The notes below the pieces were generated by a model. The model was not told the DNA's origin. It saw only the letters and a program-made list of their open reading frames with translations, and searched no databases. Below, piece by piece: positions 25,320-38,300 of a stretch of 64,000 nt of DNA; within the stretch, counting starts at the first letter, position 1, and the number at the start of each line of letters is the position of its first letter. This stretch comes from Auanema rhodensis (Eukaryota; Nematoda; Chromadorea; Rhabditida; Rhabditidae): NCBI GenBank assembly GCA_964057225.1, contig OZ059897.1:5146001-5210000 (forward strand), read 5' to 3'. The translations under genes were made by a program, and so were the position numbers.

Positions 25320-27897
25320 ATGGTTACCATGCACCAATATCAATAAAAATTTGTTTTTAGACTAATATGGACATGTGGAATCTAATTTTGAAAACCGCAT
25401 CTCTTTATCTTTCACGTGAAGTGAGTTACATACCAAGTGCACATCACGTGTACATTCAATTAGCATAAATTAAAGTTCACGTAAATTTCAAAATCATGGT
25501 TACCATGCACCAATATCAATAAAAATTTGTTTTTAGACTAATATGGACATGTGGAATCTAATTTTGAAAACCGCATCTCTTTATCTTTCACGTGAAGCGA
25601 GTTACATACCAAGTGCACATCACGTGTACATTTAATTAGCATTAATTAAAGTTCACGTAAATTTCAAAGTCATGGTTACCATGAACCAATATCAATAACA
25701 ATTTGTTTTTAGACTAATATGGACATGTGGAATCTAATTTTGAAAACCGCATCTCTTTATCTTTCACGTGAAGCAAGTTACATACCAAGTGCACAGCACG
25801 TGTACATTTAATTAGCATAAATTAAAGTTCACGTAAATTTCAAAGTCATGGTTACCATGCACCAATATCAATAAAAATTTGTTTTTAGACTAATATGGAC
25901 ATGGGGAATCTAATTGTGAAAACCGCATCTCTTTATCTTTCACGTGAAGCGAGTTACATACCAAGTGCACATCACGTGTACATTTAATTAGCATTAATTA
26001 AAGTTCACGTAAATTTCAAAGTCATGGTTACCATGAACCAATATCAATAACAATTTGTTTTTAGACTAATATGGACATGTGGAATCTAATTTTGAAAACC
26101 GCATCTCTTTATCTTTCACGTGAAGTGAGTTACATACCAAGTGCACATCACGTGTACATTTAATTAGCATAAATTAAAGTTCACGTAAATTTCAAAGTCA
26201 TGGTTACCATGAACCAATATCAATAACAATTTGTTTTTAGACTAATATGGACATGTGGAATCTAATTTTGAAAACCGCATCTCTTTATCTTTCACGTGAA
26301 GTGAGTTACATACCAAGTGCACATCACGTGTACATTTAATTAGCATAAATTAAAGTTCACGTAAATTTCAAAGTCATGGTTACCATGAACCAATATCAAT
26401 AACAATTTGTTTTTAGACTAATATGGACATGTGGAATCTAATTTTGAAAACCGCATCTCTTTATCTTTCACGTGAAGTGAGTTACATACCAAGTGCACAT
26501 CACGTGTACATTTAATTAGCATAAATTAAAGTTCACGTAAATTTCAAAGTCATGGTTACCATGCACCAATATCAATAAAAATTTGTTTTTAGACTAATAT
26601 GGACATGTGGAATCTAATTTTGAAAACCGCATCTCTTTATCTTTCACGTGAAGTGAGTTACATACCAAGTGCACATCACGTGTACATTCAATTAGCATAA
26701 ATTAAAGTTCACGTAAATTTCAAAATCATGGTTACCATGCACCAATATCAATAAAAATTTGTTTTTAGACTAATATGGACATGTGGAATCTAATTTTGAA
26801 AACCGCATCTCTTTATCTTTCACGTGAAGCGAGTTACATACCAAGTGCACATCACGTGTACATTTAATTAGCATTAATTAAAGTTCACGTAAATTTCAAA
26901 GTCATGGTTACCATGAACCAATATCAATAACAATTTGTTTTTAGACTAATATGGACATGTGGAATCTAATTTTGAAAACCGCATCTCTTTATCTTTCACG
27001 TGAAGCAAGTTACATACCAAGTGCACAGCACGTGTACATTTAATTAGCATAAATTAAAGTTCACGTAAATTTCAAAGTCATGGTTACCATGCACCAATAT
27101 CAATAAAAATTTGTTTTTAGACTAATATGGACATGGGGAATCTAATTGTGAAAACCGCATCTCTTTATCTTTCACGTGAAGCGAGTTACATACCAAGTGC
27201 ACATCACGTGTACATTTAATTAGCATTAATTAAAGTTCACGTAAATTTCAAAGTCATGGTTACCATGAACCAATATCAATAACAATTTGTTTTTAGACTA
27301 ATATGGACATGTGGAATCTAATTTTGAAAACCGCATCTCTTTATCTTTCACGTGAAGTGAGTTACATACCAAGTGCACATCACGTGTACATTTAATTAGC
27401 ATAAATTAAAGTTCACGTAAATTTCAAAGTCATGGTTACCATGAACCAATATCAATAACAATTTGTTTTTAGACTAATATGGACATGTGGAATCTAATTT
27501 TGAAAACCGCATCTCTTTATCTTTCACGTGAAGTGAGTTACATACCAAGTGCACATCACGTGTACATTTAATTAGCATAAATTAAAGTTCACGTAAATTT
27601 CAAAGTCATGGTTACCATGAACCAATATCAATAACAATTTGTTTTTAGACTAATATGGACATGTGGAATCTAATTTTGAAAACCGCATCTCTTTATCTTT
27701 CACGTGAAGTGAGTTACATACCAAATGCACATCACGTGTACATTTAATTAGCATAAATTAAAGTTCACGTAAATTTCAAAGTCATGGTTACCATGCACTA
27801 ATATCAATAAAAATTTGTTTTTAGACTAATATGGACATGGGGAATCTAATTTTGAAAACCGCATCTCTTTATCTTTCACGTGAAGCAAGTTACATAT
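25320..27897 (+). repeat. Rearranged part of macro-repeat copy 2 (7-monomer tandem repeat)
   Basis: The TACATTCAAT monomer occurs at 25,457 and 26,689, seven monomers (1,232 bp) apart, and again at 28,273 nine monomers later. In copy 1 these spacings are 18 and 7. The TTTTGGGAACC marker monomers of copy 1 at 9,557 and 11,141 have no counterpart here. The offset to copy 1 changes from 16,889 to 15,305 bp across this stretch. This fits unequal exchange between 18-mers with a few extra A172/C10 monomers. Confidence 0.75.
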
Positions 27898-29725
27898 CAA
27901 GTGCACAGCACGTGTACATTTAATTAGCATAAATTAAAGTTCACGTAAATTTCAAAGTCATGGTTACCATGCACCAATATCAATAAAAATTTGTTTTTAG
28001 ACTAATATGGACATGGGGAATCTAATTTTGGGAACCGCATCTCTTTATCTTTCACGTGAAGCAAGTTAGATACCAAGTACACATCACGTGCACATTTAAT
28101 TAGCATAAATTAAAGTTCACGTAAATTTCAAAGTCATGGTTACCATGCACCAATATCAATAAAAATTTGTTTTTAGACTAATATGGACATGTGGAATCTA
28201 ATTTTGAAAACCGCATCTCTTTATCTTTCACGTGAAGTGAGTTACATACCAAGTGCACATCACGTGTACATTCAATTAGCATAAATTAAAGTTCACGTAA
28301 ATTTCAAAATCATGGTTACCATGCACCAATATCAATAAAAATTTGTTTTTAGACTAATATGGACATGTGGAATCTAATTTTGAAAACCGCATCTCTTTAT
28401 CTTTCACGTGAAGCGAGTTACATACCAAGTGCACATCACGTGTACATTTAATTAGCATTAATTAAAGTTCACGTAAATTTCAAAGTCATGGTTACCATGC
28501 ACCAATATCAATGAAAATTTGTTTTTAGACTAATATGGACATGTGGAATCTAATTTTGAAAACCGCATCTCTTTATCTTTCACGTGAAGCAAGTTACATA
28601 CCAAGTGCACAGCACGTGTACATTTAATTAGCATAAATTAAAGTTCACGTAAATTTCAAAGTCATGGTTACCATGCACCAATATCAATAAAAATTTGTTT
28701 TTAGACTAATATGGACATGGGGAATCTAACTGTGAAAACCGCATCTCTTTATCTTTCACGTGAAGCGAGTTACATACCAAGTGCACATCACGTGTACATT
28801 TAATTAGCATTAATTAAAGTTCACGTAAATTTCAAAGTCATGGTTACCATGAACCAATATCAATAACAATTTGTTTTTAGACTAATATGGACATGTGGAA
28901 TCTAATTTTGAAAACCGCATCTCTTTATCTTTCACGTGAAGTGAGTTACATACCAAGTGCACATCACGTGTACATTTAATTAGCATAAATTAAAGTTCAC
29001 GTAAATTTCAAAGTCATGGTTACCATGAACCAATATCAATAACAATTTGTTTTTAGACTAATATGGACATGTGGAATCTAATTTTGAGAACCGCATCTCT
29101 TTATCTTTCACGTGAAGTGAGTTACATACCAAGTGCACATCACGTGTACATTTAATTAGCATAAATTAAAGTTCACGTAAATTTCAAAGTCATGGTTACC
29201 ATGAACCAATATCAATAACAATTTGTTTTTAGACTAATATGGACATGTGGAATCTAATTTTGAAAACCGCATCTCTTTATCTTTCACGTGAAGTGAGTTA
29301 CATACCAAGTGCACATCACGTGTACATTTAATTAGCATAAATTAAAGTTCACGTAAATTTCAAAGTCATGGTTACCATGCACTAATATCAATAAAAATTT
29401 CTTTTTAGACTAATATGGACATGGGGAATCTAATTTTGAAAACCGCATCTCTTTATCTTTCACGTGAAGCAAGTTACATACCAAGTGCACAGCACGTGTA
29501 CATTTAATTAGCATAAATTAAAGTTCACGTAAATTTCAAAGTCATGGTTACCATGCACCAATATCAATAAAAATTTGTTTTTAGACTAATATGGACATGG
29601 GGAATCTAATTTTGGGAACCGCATCTCTTTATCTTTCACGTGAAGCAAGTTAGATACCAAGTACACATCACGTGCACATTTAATTAGCATAAATTAAAGT
29701 TCACGTAAATTTCAAAGTCATGGTT

Positions 29726-31735
29726 ACGTGCTGTGCACTTGGTATGTAACTTGCTTCACGTGAAAGATAAAGAGATGCGGTTTTCAAAATTAGATTCCCC
29801 ATGTCCATATTAGTCTAAAAAGAAATTTTTATTGATATTAGTGCATGGTAACCATGACTTTGAAATTTACGTGAACTTTAATTTATGCTAATTAAATGTA
29901 CACGTGATGTGCACTTGGTATGTAACTCACTTCACGTGAAAGATAAAGAGATGCGGTTTTCAAAATTAGATTCCACATGTCCATATTAGTCTAAAAACAA
30001 ATTGTTATTGATATTGGTTCATGGTAACCATGACTTTGAAATTTACGTGAACTTTAATTTATGCTAATTAAATGTACACGTGATGTGCACTTGGTATGTA
30101 ACTCACTTCACGTGAAAGATAAAGAGATGCGGTTTTTAAAATTAGATTCCCCATGTCCATATTAGTCTAAAAACAAATTTTATTGATATTGGTGCATGGT
30201 AACCATGACTTTGAAATTTACGTGAACTTTAATTTATGCTAATTAAATGTGCACGTGATGTGCACTTGGTATGTAACTTGCTTCACGTGAAAGATAAAGA
30301 GATGCGGTTTTCAAAATTAGATTCCCCATGTCCATATTAGTCTAAAAACAAATTTTTATTGATATTGGTGCATGGTAACCATGACTTTGAAATTTACGTG
30401 AACTTTAATTTATGCTAATTAAATGTACACGTGATGTGCACTTGGTATGTAACTTGCTTCACGTGAAAGATAAAGAGATGCGGTTTTCAAAATTAGATTC
30501 CCCATGTCCATATTAGTCTAAAAACAAATTTTTATTGATATTGGTGCATGGTAACCATGACTTTGAAATTTACGTGAACTTTAATTTATGCTAATTAAAT
30601 GTGCACGTGATGTGCACTTGGTATGTAACTTGCTTCACGTGAAAGATAAAGAGATGCGGTTTTCAAAATTAGATTCCCCATGTCCATATTAGTCTAAAAA
30701 CAAATTTTTATTGATATTGGTGCATGGTAACCATGACTTTGAAATTTACGTGAACTTTAATTTATGCTAATTAAATGTGCACGTGATGTGCACTTGGTAT
30801 GTAACTTGCTTCACGTGAAAGATAAAGAGATGCAGTTTTCAAAATTAGATTCCCCATGTCCATAATAGTCTAAAAACAAATTTTTATTGATATTGGTGCA
30901 TGGTAACCATGACTTTGAAATTTACGTGAACTTTAATTTATGCTAATTAAATGTGCACGTGATGTGCACTTGGTATGTAACTTGCTTCACGTGAAAGATA
31001 AAGAGATGCGGTTTTCAAAATTAGATTCCCCATGTCCATATTAGTCTAAAAACAAATTTTTATTGATATTGGTGCATGGTAACCATGACTTTGAAATTTA
31101 CGTGAACTTTAATTTATGCTAATTAAATGTGCACGTGATGTGCACTTGGTATGTAACTTGCTTCACGTGAAAGATAAAGAGATGCAGTTTTCAAAATTAG
31201 ATTCCCCATGTCCATATTAGTCTAAAAACAAATTTTTATTGATATTGGTGCATGGTAACCATGACTTTGAAATTTACGTGAACTTTAATTTATGCTAATT
31301 AAATGTGCACGTGATGTGCACTTGGTATGTAACTTGCTTCACGTGAAAGATAAAGAGATGCGGTTTTCAAAATTAGATTCCTCATGTCCATATTAGTCTA
31401 AAAACAAATTTTTATTGATATTGGTGCATGGTAACCATGACTTTGAAATTTACGTGAACTTTAATTTATGCTAATTAAATGTGCACGTGATGTGCACTTG
31501 GTATGTAACTTGCTTCACGTGAAAGATAAAGAGATGCGGTTTTCAAAATTAGATTCCCCATGTCCATATTAGTCTAAAAACAAATTTTTATTGATATTAG
31601 TGCATGGTAACCATGACTTTGAAATTTACGTGAACTTTAATTTATGCTAATTAAATGTGCACGTGATGTGCACTTGGTATGTAACTTGCTTCACGTGAAA
31701 GATAAAGAGATGCGGTTTTCAAAATTAGATTCCCC
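29726..31735 (-). repeat. Inverted satellite block 2, copy of block 1
   Basis: Same 2,010 bp, same left junction (TGGTTAC|GTGCTG) and same end as block 1, displaced by exactly 15,305 bp. All private changes of block 1 are present, including CCATAATAG, CCTCATG, two GATGCAG monomers and the one-base-short A-run. I noticed no difference by eye. It is flanked by the same palindromic arms, 29,089-29,497 on the left and 31,757-33,245 on the right. It arose with the macro-duplication, not by an independent inversion. Confidence 0.95.
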
Positions 31736-31756
31736 AAAAAAAAAATTAGATTCGAT
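31736..31756. other. Right inversion junction, second copy
   Basis: Ten A residues followed by TTAGATTCGAT, identical to the junction at 16,431. The next direct monomer also shares the rare AGCATGAATT at about 31,792-31,801, seen elsewhere only at 16,487-16,496. The whole junction was therefore copied with the macro-unit. Confidence 0.9.
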
Positions 31757-32580
31757 TTACATACCAAGTGCACATCACGTGCACATTTAATTAGCATGAA
31801 TTAAAGTTCACGTAAATTTCAAAGTCATGGTTACCATGCACCAATATCAATAAAAATTTGTTTTTAGACTAATATGGACATGAGGAATCTAATTTTGAAA
31901 ACCGCATCTCTTTATCTTTCACGTGAAGCAAGTTACATACCAAGTGCACATCACGTGCACATTTAATTAGCATAAATTAAAGTTCACGTAAATTTCAAAG
32001 TCATGGTTACCATGCACCAATATCAATAAAAATTTGTTTTTAGACTAATATGGACATGGGGAATCTAATTTTGAAAACTGCATCTCTTTATCTTTCACGT
32101 GAAGCAAGTTACATACCAAGTGCACATCACGTGCACATTTAATTAGCATAAATTAAAGTTCACGTAAATTTCAAAGTCATGGTTACCATGCACCAATATC
32201 AATAAAAATTTGTTTTTAGACTAATATGGACATGGGGAATCTAATTTTGAAAACCGCATCTCTTTATCTTTCACGTGAAGCAAGTTACATACCAAGTGCA
32301 CATCACGTGCACATTTAATTAGCATAAATTAAAGTTCACGTAAATTTCAAAGTCATGGTTACCATGCACCAATATCAATAAAAATTTGTTTTTAGACTAT
32401 TATGGACATGGGGAATCTAATTTTGAAAACTGCATCTCTTTATCTTTCACGTGAAGCAAGTTACATACCAAGTGCACATCACGTGCACATTTAATTAGCA
32501 TAAATTAAAGTTCACGTAAATTTCAAAGTCATGGTTACCATGCACCAATATCAATAAAAATTTGTTTTTAGACTAATATG

Positions 32581-35390
32581 GACATGGGGAATCTAATTTT
32601 GAAAACCGCATCTCTTTATCTTTCACGTGAAGCAAGTTACATACCAAGTGCACATCACGTGCACATTTAATTAGCATAAATTAAAGTTCACGTAAATTTC
32701 AAAGTCATGGTTACCATGCACCAATATCAATAAAAATTTGTTTTTAGACTAATATGGACATGGGGAATCTAATTTTGAAAACCGCATCTCTTTATCTTTC
32801 ACGTGAAGCAAGTTACATACCAAGTGCACATCACGTGTACATTTAATTAGCATAAATTAAAGTTCACGTAAATTTCAAAGTCATGGTTACCATGCACCAA
32901 TATCAATAAAAATTTGTTTTTAGACTAATATGGACATGGGGAATCTAATTTTGAAAACCGCATCTCTTTATCTTTCACGTGAAGCAAGTTACATACCAAG
33001 TGCACATCACGTGCACATTTAATTAGCATAAATTAAAGTTCACGTAAATTTCAAAGTCATGGTTACCATGCACCAATATCAATAAAATTTGTTTTTAGAC
33101 TAATATGGACATGGGGAATCTAATTTTAAAAACCGCATCTCTTTATCTTTCACGTGAAGTGAGTTACATACCAAGTGCACATCACGTGTACATTTAATTA
33201 GCATAAATTAAAGTTCACGTAAATTTCAAAGTCATGGTTACCATGCACCAATATCAATAAAAATTTGTTTTTAGACTAATATGGACATGGGGAATCTAAT
33301 TTTAAAAACCGCATCTCTTTATCTTTCACGTGAAGTGAGTTACATACCAAGTGCACATCACGTGCACATTTAATTAGCATAAATTAAAGTTCACGTAAAT
33401 TTCAAATTTATGGTTACCATGCACCAATATCAATAAAATTTGTTTTTAGACTAATATGGACATGGGGAATCTAATTTTGAAAACCGCATCTCTTTATCTT
33501 TCACGTGAAGCGAGTTACATACCAAGTGCACATCACGTGTACATTTAATTAGCATAAATTAAAGTTCACGTAAATTTCAAAGTCATGGTTACCATGCACC
33601 AATATCAATAAAAATTTGTTTTTAGACTAATATGGACATGGGGAATCTAATTTTGAAAACCGCATCTCTTTATCTTTCACGTGAAGCGAGTTACATACCA
33701 AGTGCACATCACGTGTACATTTAATTAGCATAAATTAAAGTTCACGTAAATTTCAAAGTCATGGTTACCATGCACCAATATCAATAAAAATTTGTTTTTA
33801 GACTAATATGGACATGTGAAATCTAATTTTAAAAACCGCATCTCTTTATCTTTCACGTGAAGCAAGTTACATACCAAGTGCACATCACGTGTACATTTAA
33901 TTAGCATAAATTAAAGTTCACGTAAATTTCAAAGTCATGGTTACCATGCACTAATATCAATAAAAATTTGTTTTTAGACTAATATGGACATGGGGAATCT
34001 AATTTTAAAAACCGCATCTCTTTATCTTTCACGTGAAGTGAGTTACATACCAAGTGCACATCACGTGCACATTTAATTAGCATAAATTAAAGTTCACGTA
34101 AATTTCAAAGTCATGGTTACCATGCACCAATATCAATAAAATTTGTTTTTAGACTAATATGGACATGGGGAATCTAATTTTGAAAACCGCATCTCTTTAT
34201 CTTTCACGTGAAGCGAGTTACATACCAAGTGCACATCACGTGTACATTTAATTAGCATAAATTAAAGTTCACGTAAATTTCAAAGTCATGGTTACCATGC
34301 ACCAATATCAATAAAAATTTGTTTTTAGACTAATATGGACATGGGGAATCTAATTTTGAAAATCGCATCTCTTTATCTTTCACGTGAAGCAAGTTACATA
34401 CCAAGTGCACATCACGTGCACATTTAATTAGCATAAATTAAAGTTCACGTAAATTTCAAAGTCATGGTTACCATGCACCAATATCAATAAAATTTGTTTT
34501 TAGACTAATATGGACATGGGGAATCTAATTTTAAAAACCGCATCTCTTTATCTTTCACGTGAAGTGAGTTACATACCAAGTGCACATCACGTGTACATTT
34601 AATTAGCATAAATTAAAGTTCACGTAAATTTCAAAGTCATGGTTACCATGCACCAATATCAATAAAAATTTGTTTTTAGACTAATATGGACATGGGGAAT
34701 CTAATTTTAAAAACCGCATCTCTTTATCTTTCACGTGAAGTGAGTTACATACCAAGTGCACATCACGTGCACATTTAATTAGCATAAATTAAAGTTCACG
34801 TAAATTTCAAATTTATGGTTACCATGCACCAATATCAATAAAATTTGTTTTTAGACTAATATGGACATGGGGAATCTAATTTTGAAAACCGCATCTCTTT
34901 ATCTTTCACGTGAAGCGAGTTACATACCAAGTGCACATCACGTGTACATTTAATTAGCATAAATTAAAGTTCACGTAAATTTCAAAGTCATGGTTACCAT
35001 GCACCAATATCAATAAAAATTTGTTTTTAGACTAATATGGACATGGGGAATCTAATTTTGAAAACCGCATCTCTTTATCTTTCACGTGAAGCGAGTTACA
35101 TACCAAGTGCACATCACGTGTACATTTAATTAGCATAAATTAAAGTTCACGTAAATTTCAAAGTCATGGTTACCATGCACCAATATCAATAAAAATTTGT
35201 TTTTAGACTAATATGGACATGTGAAATCTAATTTTAAAAACCGCATCTCTTTATCTTTCACGTGAAGCAAGTTACATACCAAGTGCACATCACGTGTACA
35301 TTTAATTAGCATAAATTAAAGTTCACGTAAATTTCAAAGTCATGGTTACCATGCACTAATATCAATAAAAATTTGTTTTTAGACTAATAT
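32581..35390 (+). repeat. 8-monomer (1,405 bp) tandem duplication
   Basis: Markers recur 1,405 bp apart: TTTATGG at 33,406 and 34,811, one-base-short A-runs near 33,086 and 34,491 and near 33,436 and 34,841, and the GTGAAATCT monomer near 33,815 and 35,220. The length is eight monomers minus three bases, explained by three short monomers. Macro-repeat copy 1 lacks this duplication, so it happened after the macro-duplication. Confidence 0.8.
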
Positions 35391-38300
35391 GGACATGGGG
35401 AATCTAATCTTGAAAACCGCATCTCTTTATCTTTCACGTGAAGTGGGTTACATACCAAGTGCACATCACGTGTACATTTAATTAGCATAAATTAAAGTTC
35501 ACGTAAATTTCAAAGTCATGGTTACCATGCACTAATATCAATAAAAATTTGTTTTTAGACTAATATGGACATGTGGAATCTAATTTTAAAAACCGCATCT
35601 CTTTATCTTTCACGTGAAGCAAGTTACATACCAAGTGCACATCACGTGTACATTTAATTAGCATAAATTAAAGTTCACGTAAATTTCAAAGTCATGGTTA
35701 CCATGCACCAATATCAATAAAAATTTGTTTTTAGACTAATATGGACATGGGGAATCTAATTTTGAAAATCGCATCTCTTTATCTTTCACGTGAAGCGAGT
35801 TACATACCAAGTGCACATCACGTGTACATTTAATTAGCATAAATTAAAGTTCACGTAAATTTCAAAGTCATGGTTACCATGCACCAATGTCAATAAAAAT
35901 TTGTTTTTAGACTAATATGGACATGGGGAATCTAATTTTAAAAACCGCATCTCTTTATCTTTCACGTGAAGTGAGTTACATACCAAGTGCACATCACGTG
36001 TACATTTAATTAGCATAAATTAAAGTTCACGTAAATTTCAAAGTCATGGTTACCATGCACCAATATCAATAAAAATTTGTTTTTAGACTAATATGGACAT
36101 GGGGAATCTAATTTTGAAAACCGCATCTCTTTATCTTTCACGTGAAGCAAGTTACATACCAAGTGCACATCACGTGCACATTTAATTAGCATAAATTAAA
36201 GTTCACGTAAATTTCAAAGTCATGGTTACCATGCACCAATATCAATAAAAATTTGTTTTTAGACTAATATGGACATGGGGAATCTAATTTTGAAAATCGC
36301 ATCTCTTTATCTTTCACGTGAAGCGAGTTACATACCAAGTGCACATCACGTGTACATTTAATTAGCATAAATTAAAGTTCACGTAAATTTCAAAGTCATG
36401 GTTACCATGCACCAATGTCAATAAAAATTTGTTTTTAGACTAATATGGACATGGGGAATCTAATTTTAAAAACCGCATCTCTTTATCTTTCACGTGAAGT
36501 GAGTTACATACCAAGTGCACATCACGTGTACATTTAATTAGCATAAATTAAAGTTCACGTAAATTTCAAAGTCATGGTTACCATGCTCCAATATCAATAA
36601 AAATTTGTTTTTAGACTAATATGGACATGGGGAATCTAATTTTGAAAACCGCATCTCTTTATCTTTCACGTGAAGCAAGTTACATACCAAGTGCACATCA
36701 CGTGCACATTTAATTAGCATAAATTAAAGTTCACGTAAATTTCAAAGTCATGGTTACCATGCACCAATATCAATAAAAATTTGTTTTTAGACTAATATGG
36801 ACATGGGGAATCTAATTTTAAAAACCGCATCTCTTTATCTTTCACGTGAAGCAAGTTACATACCAAGTGCACATCACGTGTACATTTAATTAGCATAAAT
36901 TAAAGTTCACTTAAATTTCAAAGTCATGGTTACCATGCACCAATATCAATAAAAATTTGTTTTTAGACTAATATGGACATGTGGAATCTAATTTTGAAAA
37001 CCGCATCTCTTTATCTTTCACGTGAAGTGAGTTACATACCAAGTGCACATCACGTGTACATTTAATTAGCATAAATTAAAGTTCACGTAAATTTCAAAGT
37101 CATGGTTACCATGCACCAATATCAATAAAAATTTGTTTTTAGATTAATATGGACATGGGGAATCTAATTTTGAAAACCGCATCTCTTTATCTTTCACGTG
37201 AAGCAAGTTACATACCAAGTGCACAGCACGTGTACATTTAATTAGCATAAATTAAAGTTCACGTAAATTTCAAAGTCATGGTTACCATGCACCAATATCA
37301 ATAAAAATTTGTTTTTAGACTAATATGGACATGGGGAATCTAATTTTGAAAACCGCATCTCTTTATCTTTCACGTGAAGCGAGTTACATACCAAGTGCAC
37401 ATCACGTGTACATTTAATTAGCATAAATTAAAGTTCACGTAAATTTCAAAGTCATGGTTACCATGCACCAATATCAATAAAAATTTGTTTTTAGACTAAT
37501 ATGGACATGTGAAATCTAATTTTAAAAACCGCATCTCTTTATCTTTCACGTGAAGCAAGTTACATACCAAGTGCACATCACGTGTACATTTAATTAGCAT
37601 AAATTAAAGTTCACGTAAATTTCAAAGTCATGGTTACCATGCACTAATATCAATAAAAATTTGTTTTTAGACTAATATGGACATGGGGAATCTAATCTTG
37701 AAAACCGCATCTCTTTATCTTTCACGTGAAGTGGGTTACATACCAAGTGCACATCACGTGTACATTTAATTAGCATAAATTAAAGTTCACGTAAATTTCA
37801 AAGTCATGGTTACCATGCACTAATATCAATAAAAATTTGTTTTTAGACTAATATGGACATGTGGAATCTAATTTTGAAAACCGCATCTCTTTATCTTTCA
37901 CGTGAAGCAAGTTACATACCAAGTGCACAGCACGTGTACATTTAATTAGCATAAATTAAAGTTCACGTAAATTTCAAAGTCATGGTTACCATGCACCAAT
38001 ATCAATAAAAATTTGTTTTTAGACTAATATGGACATGGGGAATCTAATTTTGAAAACCGCATCTCTTTATCTTTCACGTGAAGCGAGTTACATACCAAGT
38101 GCACATCACGTGTACATTTAATTAGCATAAATTAAAGTTCACGTAAATTTCAAAGTCATGGTTACCATGCACCAATATCAATAAAAATTTGTTTTTAGAC
38201 TAATATGGACATGTGAAATCTAATTTTAAAAACCGCATCTCTTTATCTTTCACGTGAAGCAAGTTACATACCAAGTGCACATCACGTGTACATTTAATTA

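Noticed and set aside
29726-31735. Independent second inversion event
   Set aside because: Breakpoints, A10 tract and private variants are identical to the first block at a constant 15,305-bp offset, so it is a duplicated copy.
14421-31756. Assembly artefact (fold-back chimeric read) as the cause of the inverted blocks
   Set aside because: It cannot be excluded from sequence alone. However, the block mixes left- and right-flank monomers and recurs in two macro-copies that differ elsewhere by whole monomers, which a single chimeric read would not readily produce.
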